Positions 1 to 7,958 of a stretch of DNA of 64,000 nucleotides are shown here, in pieces. How positions within the stretch are numbered: the stretch's first letter is position 1; each line of letters opens with the position of its first letter. This DNA comes from CADEEV01 sp032127875. Lineage in GTDB: Bacteria; Acidobacteriota; Vicinamibacteria; Fen-336. The position numbers were made by a program, and so were the translations under genes. The stretch covers positions 18,294 through 82,293 of the forward strand of contig JAQBHI010000038.1 in the NCBI GenBank assembly GCA_032127875.1, read 5' to 3'. The notes beneath the pieces were generated by a model. That model worked only from the letters and a program-made list of their open reading frames with translations, was not told the origin of the DNA and did no database searches.

Positions 1-1
1 C

Positions 2-877
2 GCCGCGATCGACCCCAACCTCAAGCCGCCACGCACCGACGAGCTCGTGGTCGGGCTCGACGCGCAGTTGGGGCGCGGATGGCAGCTGCGCACGGTCGTC
101 ACGCGTCGTAACCAACACGACCTTGTGGCGTCGGTGAACGTCGGCGTCCCGCTCTCGGATTACGTGGTCACGTTCGTTCCCGATCCGGCCGGCGACGTGC
201 TCGGTCCCGACGACGACCAACTGCTGCCCATCTACGATCGGAGGCCCGAAAGCTTCGGTCGCGACCGCTACGAGCTCCGGAACTCCAGCGGCGAGAGCGT
301 TCTCTACGAGGGCATCGAGTTCTCGCTCACCGGCAAGCTGCACGAGCGGTGGCGGGTGTTTCTCGGGGGTCTGGCGTTTCGGAACATCGGCCCGGGAGGG
401 AACCGTGGCTTCCGCACCGTCGAGAACGACCAGGGTCTGATCGGCGAGCGGCTCGAGAATCCCAACGCGACGACGTTCTCGAAAGGCCGGCTCTACTTCG
501 ATCGGTCCTACACGGCGCGGATCGCGGTTGCGTATCGCGCGCCGCGCGATTGGCGCATCGCGGCGCTAGTGTGGTACCAGGACGGCCAACCGTTCTCGCG
601 ACTCGTGATCGCGCCGGGCCTCGCCCAGGGGCCAGAGGCGATCCAGGCGATCGCCAACGGCCGGTCGCGCTTCACGTACGCGTTGTCGCTCGACGCGCGT
701 CTGGAGAAGGGCGTCAGGCTCGGCCGCGTGCGGGTCGCGGGAGTGCTCGAGGTCTTCAACTTCCTCGGGATGGCCAACGAGGCCGAGGAGTACGTCGTCT
801 CCGGGCCGTCATTCCGCGAGGTCACAGCCATCCAGCCGCCGCGCGCTTTTCGGTTGGGAGCGCGGCTCGAGTTCTAG
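2..877 (+). CDS. TonB-dependent receptor, C-terminal part (5' end outside window)
   Basis: This is the C-terminal part of an outer-membrane TonB-dependent receptor. The reading frame is open from base 2, upstream of the first internal start-like codon at 47, so the gene begins before the window. The visible part starts in the family's typical plug-to-barrel tail (NLKPPRTDELVVGLD) and continues as alternating amphipathic strands rich in Arg, Tyr and Phe. It ends in RLGARLEF with a terminal Phe, the usual outer-membrane beta-barrel signal, and the complete receptor at 34958-37813 ends almost identically (LGARFEF). The substrate cannot be told. It converges on the minus-strand operon that ends at 926, with 48 bp between and no obvious terminator. 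Confidence 0.85.
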   Translation, partial: AAIDPNLKPPRTDELVVGLDAQLGRGWQLRTVVTRRNQHDLVASVNVGVPLSDYVVTFVPDPAGDVLGPDDDQLLPIYDRRPESFGRDRYELRNSSGESVLYEGIEFSLTGKLHERWRVFLGGLAFRNIGPGGNRGFRTVENDQGLIGERLENPNATTFSKGRLYFDRSYTARIAVAYRAPRDWRIAALVWYQDGQPFSRLVIAPGLAQGPEAIQAIANGRSRFTYALSLDARLEKGVRLGRVRVAGVLEVFNFLGMANEAEEYVVSGPSFREVTAIQPPRAFRLGARLEF

Positions 878-925
878 GCGGCTCGAGAAGCTGCTGCGGC
901 GGCGCAGCCACCAGGCGGCGCGCGC

Positions 926-2545
926 CTAGAAGCCGGGAAAGCCTCTGCGCGTGGGCGGTGGGCTCGCGGCGACCAGCCTGGCCGCGGGCTCGTAGCGAGC
1001 GCCGGGAGGGATGGCCCCAAGCTCGCCGGGCCAGCTGTCGAGCAGCATGATCCGATGAGCCGAGGCGACTCGGAGCACCACGATGTCCTGGAAACGGTAC
1101 AGGCGCGCCGGTTCGTGCCAGGCCTGCTGGAGGACTCGCCAGGGCACGAGGCGCAGGCCGTCCGGGCCCAACTGACACTCATAGAAGAGGGGCTCGCGAG
1201 GGTTCAGCATGCAGCCGGCGACGTGACGGCCGTAGACGAGCTGCAACCCATGATGAAGCGCGTAGCTCCCGATCCAGATGTCGTCTGCCCCGACCACCAC
1301 GACGAGCGTGCCGGGAGCCAGGCCGGGAGCACGCGCAGTAATCTGTGACAACGCCGCGGCCTGCCGTGGGTAGCGGCCGATGGCGTCCCAGGTCGCTTGC
1401 AGCGCGGCTGTCCGGCTCGCTCCGACACCGGCGACCAGCGCCCCGAGGCCGGCCAGCACCGCCAGCCGTCCGGCGCGAGGGGCGAGCTCGGCGAGCAGCA
1501 CGATGGCCGCCGCCAGCGCCAGGCCAAGCCAGGGAGCGGCGATGAACTCGGTGCGCAAGGATCCCGGGAGCTTGGCTGCCAGGATGAAACTGGAGTAAGC
1601 CGCAGCGGTTCCCAGCAGGCCTGCCGCAACGAAAGCGGCGAGCCTTCGGCGGTCCGGAGGCGACGCCGAGGGGTCCGCATCGGAGCGCAGAACCACGAGG
1701 CCGGCCACGAGCAGGCCCATTGCCAGAATCGTCGTGGGCTGAGGCACCCCCAGATGCAATGTGACCAGGGGCTCGAGGTGAAGCCGGAACTGGAGCGCAA
1801 GCCGCCCGGCCAGGCCGACGGGGTCGAGATACAAGCCGAGAACCTGGCTCTGGTACCAGGCCGGGGCCCGACCTTGCAGCAGCGGCAAGGCCGCCACGAG
1901 CGCGGCAAGACCGGTGGCGCACGAGTACGCGACGACGCTGCCTCGCGGCAGGCGCCTCCCCAACCCCCACAGCAGCAGCGGCGCGAGCAGCAGAACGGGC
2001 AGCGGAGCCTCGTGGACGCGTGTGATGACGAAAGCCAGGCCTGCGGCGATTGCGACGCCGCCGATCGAGTGCCCCGCCCTGGCAAGCAACAGGATTACGA
2101 GTGCGACCCCAGCCGTCGCGCCCGAGTAGGCCGCCGAGTACACGGGATCGAGCCGCATCAGGTCCGAAGGCGCCCAGCAGGCAGCAAAGACCCCGGCCAG
2201 GAAGGCCAGCTCGGGGCGCCCTGGCAGGAGATGAAGAACCAGCAGGCTCGTCAGCAAGCCGGCCGCGACCAGGTAGTGGGCATGCAGGAGCAGTGATGCG
2301 TTCAGCAGCTGCGCGGGAAAAAGCGCCACCGGGAGGCTGAACAGCAGGCCCAGGGGCCGGTTGGCGTACGGGATATCGACCACGCCTCGCGTGGCCAGTG
2401 ACAGGATCATCCATTCGTCGATACCGCCGAAGTTGATGCTCCTGACCGGCCAGAACTGCGCCCAGAACACGGCGTAGACGCCGAATAGCACGCTCACGGT
2501 GCGCGCCCCAGAAAACCGCCACCCGACGCTGCGCTCCACGGCCAT
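926..2545 (-). CDS. Polytopic membrane protein, GT-C-like, paralog of 4766-6403
   Basis: This encodes 539 residues with an N-terminal membrane segment and roughly ten further hydrophobic segments, ending in a soluble tail of about 130 residues. The early stretch IDEWMILSLATRG, then DIPYANRPLGLL, is shared almost residue for residue with the protein at 4766-6403 (YDEWTVLSLVSAG, then DIPYANRPLALL), so the two are paralogs of similar length. The topology and the acidic residue in the first loop resemble GT-C glycosyltransferases of surface-glycan loci. That role is inferred and no family is recognised with certainty. The ATG at 2545 was chosen because the paralog begins at the same point. The reading frame stays open upstream but only as antisense or noise. 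It follows a gene relic (2548-2816) by 2 bp. Confidence 0.75.
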   Translation of the reverse strand: MAVERSVGWRFSGARTVSVLFGVYAVFWAQFWPVRSINFGGIDEWMILSLATRGVVDIPYANRPLGLLFSLPVALFPAQLLNASLLLHAHYLVAAGLLTSLLVLHLLPGRPELAFLAGVFAACWAPSDLMRLDPVYSAAYSGATAGVALVILLLARAGHSIGGVAIAAGLAFVITRVHEAPLPVLLLAPLLLWGLGRRLPRGSVVAYSCATGLAALVAALPLLQGRAPAWYQSQVLGLYLDPVGLAGRLALQFRLHLEPLVTLHLGVPQPTTILAMGLLVAGLVVLRSDADPSASPPDRRRLAAFVAAGLLGTAAAYSSFILAAKLPGSLRTEFIAAPWLGLALAAAIVLLAELAPRAGRLAVLAGLGALVAGVGASRTAALQATWDAIGRYPRQAAALSQITARAPGLAPGTLVVVVGADDIWIGSYALHHGLQLVYGRHVAGCMLNPREPLFYECQLGPDGLRLVPWRVLQQAWHEPARLYRFQDIVVLRVASAHRIMLLDSWPGELGAIPPGARYEPAARLVAASPPPTRRGFPGF

Positions 2546-2547
2546 GT

Positions 2548-2846
2548 CTAGAGGACCTCGAGGCTGCACAAGGCGCGTCGCTCGGGGATCGCCTGCGCCA
2601 AGCTTCGCAACCGATCCACGGGCCGGTAGCTCGACCCGGCCGGAAGCGGCGGCAACTGGCGCGGCCACTCCTCGAGGACCACGGCGCTGGCGGGCCCATG
2701 ACGGACGACGATGGCCTGATCGTACCGGAACAGCCGGACGCTGGTGCGCCAGGGCCCGCGCACCACTGCCATCGGCTCGGAGACGATACCCTGGGGCGTG
2801 AAGTAGGCGGGGAGCAAGGCGGGTGCCGGGGGGCCTAGCGCACGCC
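2548..2846 (-). pseudogene. Relic: duplicated 3' end of the 4766-6403 membrane-protein gene
   Basis: On the minus strand, 2816 down to 2554 encodes a C-terminal fragment (LPAYFTPQGIVSEP ... SLAQAIPERRAL) nearly identical to the last part of the protein at 4766-6403. It ends at a new TAG at 2548-2550 where the original continues for a few more residues. There is no start codon or body for this fragment: the homology stops abruptly at 2817, and the preceding gene's stop lies at 2847. I count eight base differences in 263 positions without gaps, and most of them change the amino acid, as expected for DNA no longer under protein selection. It fills the otherwise geneless 301 bp between two membrane-protein genes. 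Confidence 0.8.
2554..2816. repeat. Direct repeat copy 1 (263 bp)
   Basis: This segment begins GACCTCGAGGCTGC and ends GGCGGGGAGCA. It is repeated in the same orientation at 4796-5058 with eight substitutions and no indels by eye. Homology ends sharply on both sides, so it reflects a segmental duplication or conversion tract, not shared ancestry of whole genes. Confidence 0.85.
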
Positions 2847-4769
2847 TCACGGAAGGAACTCGTGAAGGCGGACCAGGGGTGAATCGAAGCGCAGCGCAAG
2901 CCGCGGCGACGCGAATTGCAGGGGCAGGGCGGACTCCTCCCAGACCCATCGCACGCCCAGAGCTCGAAGCGCCTGCTCGGCCTCGGCCGGATCGGCGGTG
3001 GCGTAGACGGCGGCGGCGGCCTCGCGCCGCGCGCTGCCAACGGCAGGCTCCACGCCGAAGTCTGCCGAGTAGGCGGCGAGCCTTCGTTCGGCCAGCGCCG
3101 CCACATACAGTGCCTTGAGGCCGCCGACGTCGCCCGGGTCGCCTTGGAGTCGCATGAGTAATGCATCCGACGGTGGAGTCGATCTCCGCAGCCAGTCGCA
3201 CGCCGCCCCCACCTGCGGCGGCAGGACCAGCGACACCCGGTCCCAGGATCCTGCCGGTGCCCAAGTGTCGGGAAACGCCCTGAGGACGAGATAGCGGACG
3301 GGATTCACCATCGCGACCACCATCAGCGCCAGACCCAGGCCGCGGAAGAGGCCGGAACGCCCGAGCATTCCGGCGACGACGGGTCCCGCATACAGCCAGA
3401 GAAGGTACAACGCCAGGGTCAGGAACTGGGCGCCGTCGGTCGCCACAGGCCGCCCTTTGGTGCCGAGTCCAAGGACCACTGCGGCAGCCAGGCTGATGCC
3501 GACGAACCGGTGGAAGCCCTCGCGATCGTCCCGAAGCCGCGCGACCAACGCGGGAAGTCCGAGGACGCGCACACCCAGGCTCCCCGCGAGGAATGCCGGC
3601 GCCATTGCGGCGAGGACCAGGATCGAGCCGATTCCATCCTGAGCGACGAACCGGGCGACGGGCTCGAGGCCGCGGATCACCCCGGTTGCGGTGCGCACGA
3701 CCAGGAAGGGATAGCCGATCAGGGGAGACGCCGCTGCGGGATCTGCGGAAAGCCATGTGAACGCGGCCCAGGGCAGCGCGCCAAGGCTGCTGGCCACGGC
3801 GAGAAGAAAGAGCCTGCGATGTCGAAAAAGGAGGGCGCTGAACCACGCGCCCGCCAGAAGCGGGAGGCACGCGAAGACCTTGGTCCCCCAGAGGCCGCCG
3901 AGCAGAGCCCCGGCCAGGACGAGCAATCGCAGCTCTCCCTTGCTGATCCAGTAAAAGGCGGCATGCAGTCCGGCCAGAGCCAGTGGGAGGCCGAGCATCC
4001 AGGGGTTGAAGAACAGCGATTCCGCCGAAAAGGAGTGGAACACGAAGAACTGCGAGGTGCGTTGGAAGGCGGTGAGGTTCCGGGTGTCGAGCATCCACGA
4101 CAGGTCCCCGCCCAGGATCGTCAGCAAGACCGTGACGGCCCTTGCGCCGAACGAGGAGATCCCGAGCGCCTCGAGCAGGCCGTCCAGGCACAGGCCGAGC
4201 ATGAAGAAAGCCAGCACCGGCAGCGGCAGCATGTAGAACGCGAGGAGGGAGACCGGCGCGTAGTCGTGGATCACCAGGCCCAGCAGCGACGGGAAGAAGG
4301 AGTAGCCCGAGCGGACGCCCGCAAAAAGCGGGTTCTGCGAATGGGGCGGGGGGCTGCGCTCCAACTCTTCGGCGAACGACGCATAGATCGCACGGTCCGA
4401 GACGTCGAAGCCCGTCCGGAAGGCCAGGGCACCCTCGGGCAGGGCCTGCATGTCGCCAGCGGCGATCGAGCCGGCCAGGCACGCGAGGCCGAGCGGAAGC
4501 ACCAGCCGGCCAAGGGCGGCACGCCACTCGGACAGCGGGAGCCGGGTCCTCAGCAGCGCGAGCAGCCAGACCGCGGCCATGGGCACGACGATCGGCAGGC
4601 CGGCGAACTCCTCGAGCAGCCGCACGGGCAGCACGGTCATGTAGCCGGCGGCAAGAGCCAGGCCCAGGTGCTGCCCGCCGGCGAAGCGCACACCCAAGCA
4701 GCGCAGGATCACGACGCCCGGGGGCAGGAGCAGAAGCAGGAACACCGCGATGGATGCGGCCAGGGTCAT
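2847..4769 (-). CDS. Large polytopic membrane protein, GT-C-like
   Basis: This encodes 640 residues. It starts with a hydrophobic segment (MTLAASIAVFLLLLLPPGVV) and has about twelve membrane segments, then a soluble C-terminal part of about 150 residues (from VSLVLPPQVGAACDWLRR). The loop TGFDVSDRAIYASFAEELE, with acidic residues after the early membrane helices, and the general layout are like GT-C lipid-linked-sugar glycosyltransferases, but I do not recognise the family. The ATG at 4769 overlaps the stop of the upstream gene (4766) by four bases (ATGA), which suggests translational coupling and sets the start. The reading frame is open further upstream, but that part only shadows the neighbouring gene. 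Confidence 0.75.
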   Translation of the reverse strand: MTLAASIAVFLLLLLPPGVVILRCLGVRFAGGQHLGLALAAGYMTVLPVRLLEEFAGLPIVVPMAAVWLLALLRTRLPLSEWRAALGRLVLPLGLACLAGSIAAGDMQALPEGALAFRTGFDVSDRAIYASFAEELERSPPPHSQNPLFAGVRSGYSFFPSLLGLVIHDYAPVSLLAFYMLPLPVLAFFMLGLCLDGLLEALGISSFGARAVTVLLTILGGDLSWMLDTRNLTAFQRTSQFFVFHSFSAESLFFNPWMLGLPLALAGLHAAFYWISKGELRLLVLAGALLGGLWGTKVFACLPLLAGAWFSALLFRHRRLFLLAVASSLGALPWAAFTWLSADPAAASPLIGYPFLVVRTATGVIRGLEPVARFVAQDGIGSILVLAAMAPAFLAGSLGVRVLGLPALVARLRDDREGFHRFVGISLAAAVVLGLGTKGRPVATDGAQFLTLALYLLWLYAGPVVAGMLGRSGLFRGLGLALMVVAMVNPVRYLVLRAFPDTWAPAGSWDRVSLVLPPQVGAACDWLRRSTPPSDALLMRLQGDPGDVGGLKALYVAALAERRLAAYSADFGVEPAVGSARREAAAAVYATADPAEAEQALRALGVRWVWEESALPLQFASPRLALRFDSPLVRLHEFLP

Positions 4770-6403
4770 CGCGTCTTTCGCGCCAACTGCGGGAAGACCT
4801 CGAGGCTGCGCAGGGCGCGTCGCTCGGGGATCGCCTGCGCCAAGCTTCGCAGCCGATCCACGGGCCGGTAGCTCGACCCGGCCGGAAGCGGCGGCAACTC
4901 GCGCGGCCACTCCTCGAGGACCACGGCGCCGGCGGGCCCATGACGGACGACGATGACCTGATCGTACCGGAACAGCCGGACGCCGGTGCGCCAGGGCCCG
5001 CGCACCACCGCCATCGGCTCGGAGACGATACCCTGGGGCGTGAAGTAGGCGGGGAGCATTCCCGGGCGGGCTCCCGCGACGAGACCGGTCGCGCGGCCGC
5101 GGTAGAGATACTCGAGCGCATGATGAAAGCTGAAGTTGGCCCGCCAGGCACGGCTCTCGTCGATGAGCACGATGAGCGTCTGTGGCGGCGTGTCCGGCAC
5201 GGCCGCGACGAGATCGGAGAGCAGCTGCGTCTGTCGGGAGTAGAAGCTGAACGAGTTCCAAGACGTCTGCATCGCCGAAGACCGCACGGTTCCCAGGGCC
5301 ACGACCCAGACGCCGAGGCCAAGCGTCACGACTCTTCCCAGTCGACGCGAACGCTCGCCGCCGGCGACCGCCAGACCGGCGAGGAGCCAGCCCGCGCCGG
5401 GCGCGGAAAGGAACTCCGCGCGCCAGGCTCCGGGCACGCGTCCCGTCACGACGAGGGCCGCGTAGCCGGCGCCCGCGAGCAGGAACGCCACGGCCAGCAG
5501 GCTCAGGAGGTCACCTCGGGCGCCCTCCGACGGCACGCGATTCGACCAGAGGAGGGCCGCCCCCAGGAACACAGCGATGGCGATGGCGAGCGGTGCGGCG
5601 TGAGCCGCGAACTCCTGAGGGCTCGGCGCCACGAGGGGGCCGAAGTGGAATCCATACTGGCGGGCCAGGCGCTCGAGCATGGGTGTGAGCCTGGTGTCGA
5701 GGCCGACCGATTCCTGGTAGGCCAGGCCCTGGTTCTGCAACAGCATCGGAATCACGGCCAGCGCGAGCGCCAGCGCAACGAACGCCTCGAACACGCAGGC
5801 CCACTGGAGGAGCCCCCGGGACGGGCGCTCGCCTACGAGCAACAGCAATGGACACAGCATCAGCACGGGGAGCGTCGCCTCGTAACAACGCCCCGACACG
5901 ACCGCGAGGGCGCCGGCCACCAGGAGCAAGGGAACGCTCCGCCGCGCCCAGGACTCCACGAACGCGGCCAGACTGAGCGTCATGCCAAACGTGATCCCCG
6001 AGTAGAGTGCGCTCTCGACGAGGCTCAACCGGGCCTCGTCGCTGGGCGCCCACACGAGCACGAAAGCGCCGGCGAGGAATGCCAGCAGCGGGCGACCGGG
6101 CATCAGCCGAAGCGTGACCCTCACAACCAGCACGGCGCTCAGCCAGGCATAGGCCCAGCGCAGGATCACGAAGGGCAGGAAGCTGTCGCCGGCGATGAAG
6201 GGCACCGGCAGCGCCCACAACAGCGCCAGCGGCCGGTTGGCGTAGGGAATGTCGATCACACCGGCCGAGACCAGACTCAGCACGGTCCACTCGTCGTAGC
6301 CGTAGAAGTTCGTCGGGCTGACGAAGCGCGCCTGGCTCCACAGCACCGCGAGGAGCAGTAGCGCTGCCAGGCCCAGCGGGCCGCGCGCGGCGAAGGAGCG
6401 CAA
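4766..6403 (-). CDS. Polytopic membrane protein, GT-C-like, paralog of 926-2545
   Basis: This encodes about 545 residues with a first membrane segment (GPLGLAALLLLAVLW), the loop NFYGYDEWTVLSLVSAG, about ten more hydrophobic segments and a soluble tail ending QLARKTR. It is paralogous to 926-2545 over its whole length, and its 3' end is the source of the 263-bp duplication. The start is uncertain: I chose TTG at 6403, 5 bp after the methyltransferase stop, because no ATG precedes the first membrane segment in this frame. The reading frame is open further upstream inside the methyltransferase gene. The likely role is transfer of a glycosyl or other polar group during surface-glycan synthesis, inferred only from topology and neighbours. 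Confidence 0.7.
   Translation of the reverse strand: MRSFAARGPLGLAALLLLAVLWSQARFVSPTNFYGYDEWTVLSLVSAGVIDIPYANRPLALLWALPVPFIAGDSFLPFVILRWAYAWLSAVLVVRVTLRLMPGRPLLAFLAGAFVLVWAPSDEARLSLVESALYSGITFGMTLSLAAFVESWARRSVPLLLVAGALAVVSGRCYEATLPVLMLCPLLLLVGERPSRGLLQWACVFEAFVALALALAVIPMLLQNQGLAYQESVGLDTRLTPMLERLARQYGFHFGPLVAPSPQEFAAHAAPLAIAIAVFLGAALLWSNRVPSEGARGDLLSLLAVAFLLAGAGYAALVVTGRVPGAWRAEFLSAPGAGWLLAGLAVAGGERSRRLGRVVTLGLGVWVVALGTVRSSAMQTSWNSFSFYSRQTQLLSDLVAAVPDTPPQTLIVLIDESRAWRANFSFHHALEYLYRGRATGLVAGARPGMLPAYFTPQGIVSEPMAVVRGPWRTGVRLFRYDQVIVVRHGPAGAVVLEEWPRELPPLPAGSSYRPVDRLRSLAQAIPERRALRSLEVFPQLARKTR
4796..5058. repeat. Direct repeat copy 2 (263 bp), inside an intact gene
   Basis: This is the matching copy of 2554-2816. 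It lies within the 3' end of the gene 4766-6403 and is presumably the source copy, because here the reading frame is joined to a full-length gene. Confidence 0.85.
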
Positions 6404-6408
6404 GGCGG

Positions 6409-7158
6409 CTAGCGGGGCCTCTTGACGGCGACCGCCAGGATCGTGACTCCGAAGGGGATGTTCAAGTAGCGGACGAGAAAGCGTTCTGCCGCGATCGCGT
6501 GGGTGAGCAGCGTGTTGAGCGGGGGAAAGAGCCGGATGAAGTCGTCGCGCTGCGCGATACCCCCTTCGCGAACGAAGAGTTTCTTCAGGTTGCGGTAGAG
6601 CCAGAGGGGCGCGACGAAGAGCGGCTCGAAGTAGGTGAGCTTGGTCAGCTCGAAGCCCACGGCTTCCAGGCGCTCGCGCACCTCGCCCGTGGTGTAGCGG
6701 CGGTGGTGGCCGTAGAGCGTGTCGTGGTCGCCCCACAGGAACTGGAAGGCCGGTACGCTCACCACGAGCATGCCCCCCGGGCGCAGGACGCGCTGGAGTT
6801 CCGCGATCGCGCGCCGGTCGTCGGTGAGGTGCTCGAGGACGTCGATGCACGTCACCAGGTCGAAGCTGTCCGTGCGCACCGGCAGACTGTGGAAGTCGGC
6901 GCGGAACAAGCGCTCGAAGCCTCGGCCTGCGCAGAAACGCAGCGCGTCCACGGAGAAGTCGGTGCCGTAGGTTGGCCCATGGGGTGCCAAGTGGTCGAGC
7001 AGGTTGCCGGGACCGCAGCCGACATCCAGAACCCGGGGGCTGGGCCGGGCGGGCTCGAAGCTCCGCGCCACGACGTCGCTTAGGACCCGGTACTTGCCCG
7101 CCAGCCACCAGTACGTCTTGCCGAGTTCGTAGTAACGCTGTTGATGCTCGTGCTCCAT
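6409..7158 (-). CDS. Class I SAM-dependent methyltransferase
   Basis: This 249-residue cytoplasmic protein has the SAM-binding signature VLDVGCGPGNLLDHLAPHG at about residues 43-61. Next come an acidic end of strand 2 (GTDFS), DLVTCIDVLEHL (motif II/III) and VLRPGGMLVVSVPAF, so this is a Rossmann-fold UbiE/Methyltransf_11-type enzyme. It is the first gene of the minus-strand operon with the three GT-C-like membrane proteins, so its substrate may be a sugar or lipid of that pathway (inference). The start at 7158 (MEHEHQQRYYELGKTYWW) is typical of glycan-cluster methyltransferases. It is divergent from the methyltransferase gene at 7218 with 59 bp between. Confidence 0.88.
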   Translation of the reverse strand: MEHEHQQRYYELGKTYWWLAGKYRVLSDVVARSFEPARPSPRVLDVGCGPGNLLDHLAPHGPTYGTDFSVDALRFCAGRGFERLFRADFHSLPVRTDSFDLVTCIDVLEHLTDDRRAIAELQRVLRPGGMLVVSVPAFQFLWGDHDTLYGHHRRYTTGEVRERLEAVGFELTKLTYFEPLFVAPLWLYRNLKKLFVREGGIAQRDDFIRLFPPLNTLLTHAIAAERFLVRYLNIPFGVTILAVAVKRPR

Positions 7159-7181
7159 GCTCTCCCCGGAACCGGCCGCCT

Positions 7182-7191
7182 GTGCTACGCT
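7182..7191 (+). promoter_or_regulatory. Extended -10 promoter element (GTGCTACGCT)
   Basis: This TGC-TACGCT element lies 26 bp before the GTG start of the methyltransferase gene at 7218. It matches the extended -10 pattern seen before several other genes in the window (e.g. 52634, 51204, 26318). No convincing -35 is visible. Confidence 0.4.
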
Positions 7192-7217
7192 GCGCGGCCG
7201 ACCTTACCATCGCCCCC

Positions 7218-7958
7218 GTGCCCAAGAACGACTGGGTCTTCACCCTCAAGAACCGGATCAAGCGCCACCGCCGTCTGGCGACCGCGGTCTTCTACCTCAC
7301 GGACCTCGCCTATCTCGACCTGCGGGAGCGGCGACGCTTCTTGCGGAGCTTCCCGGACGGAGCGCGCCTTCTGAACCTGGGATCGGGCTTTCGCGCCTCG
7401 CCGCCCGGCTTCGTGGCTGTCGACCGCGAGGCGTACCCCGAGGTCGGCATCGTGGGCGACCTGACGGCGCTGCCCTTGAAGAGCGACTCGAACGACGCAA
7501 TCCTGTGTGAGATGGTGCTCGAGCACGTGCCGGACGCGCGCGCCGCACTGCGTGAGTTCCACCGCGTCTTGCGCCCCGGCGGACGCGTTTACCTGGCCGT
7601 GCCGTTCCTGTGGCCCTACCATGCGAGCCCGCACGACTATTGGCGCTGGACCACGTCCGGGCTGGAGCGCGACTTCGCAGGCTTCGAAAAGCTGGCCTCC
7701 GGCATCTCCGGCGGCCCCACCACCACGCTCGTCAACGTGCTCCACGAGTGGCTCGCGATGGTACTTTCCTTGAATATCGACGCACTGTACCGGGTCTTCT
7801 ACCTGGCCCTGATGCCGGCGCTCTTCCCCTTCAAGTTCCTCGACGTGCTGGTGTCCCGGCACCGCCACGCCGGCAAGATCGCGGCGCTTGTGTATTTTCA
7901 TGGCCGCAAGGCGGGGGCGCCGCCGCCGGAAGGCTCCGGTCCGCGCGCGAGCAGGTAG
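7218..7958 (+). CDS. SAM-dependent methyltransferase (Methyltransf_11 type)
   Basis: This encodes 246 residues. The glycine-rich motif LLNLGSGFRASPPGFVAVD, then DAILCEMVLEHVPD and LRPGGRVYLAVPFLWPYH, define a small-molecule methyltransferase of the kind found in LPS and glycan clusters. The GTG at 7218 (MPKNDWVFTLKNRIKRHRR) was chosen because a promoter-like element ends 26 bp upstream and the reading frame before it overlaps the divergent gene's 5' region. Its last 61 bp overlap the convergent GT2 gene (stop at 7898), with the final residues (GAPPPEGSGPRASR) being low-complexity. Confidence 0.83.
   Translation: MPKNDWVFTLKNRIKRHRRLATAVFYLTDLAYLDLRERRRFLRSFPDGARLLNLGSGFRASPPGFVAVDREAYPEVGIVGDLTALPLKSDSNDAILCEMVLEHVPDARAALREFHRVLRPGGRVYLAVPFLWPYHASPHDYWRWTTSGLERDFAGFEKLASGISGGPTTTLVNVLHEWLAMVLSLNIDALYRVFYLALMPALFPFKFLDVLVSRHRHAGKIAALVYFHGRKAGAPPPEGSGPRASR

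Noticed and set aside
2548..5322. 924-residue minus-strand open frame spanning two membrane-protein genes
   Set aside because: Except for its last ~90 codons (the duplicated relic) it is an Arg/Pro/Ser-rich shadow in another frame of 2847-4769 and 4766-6403.
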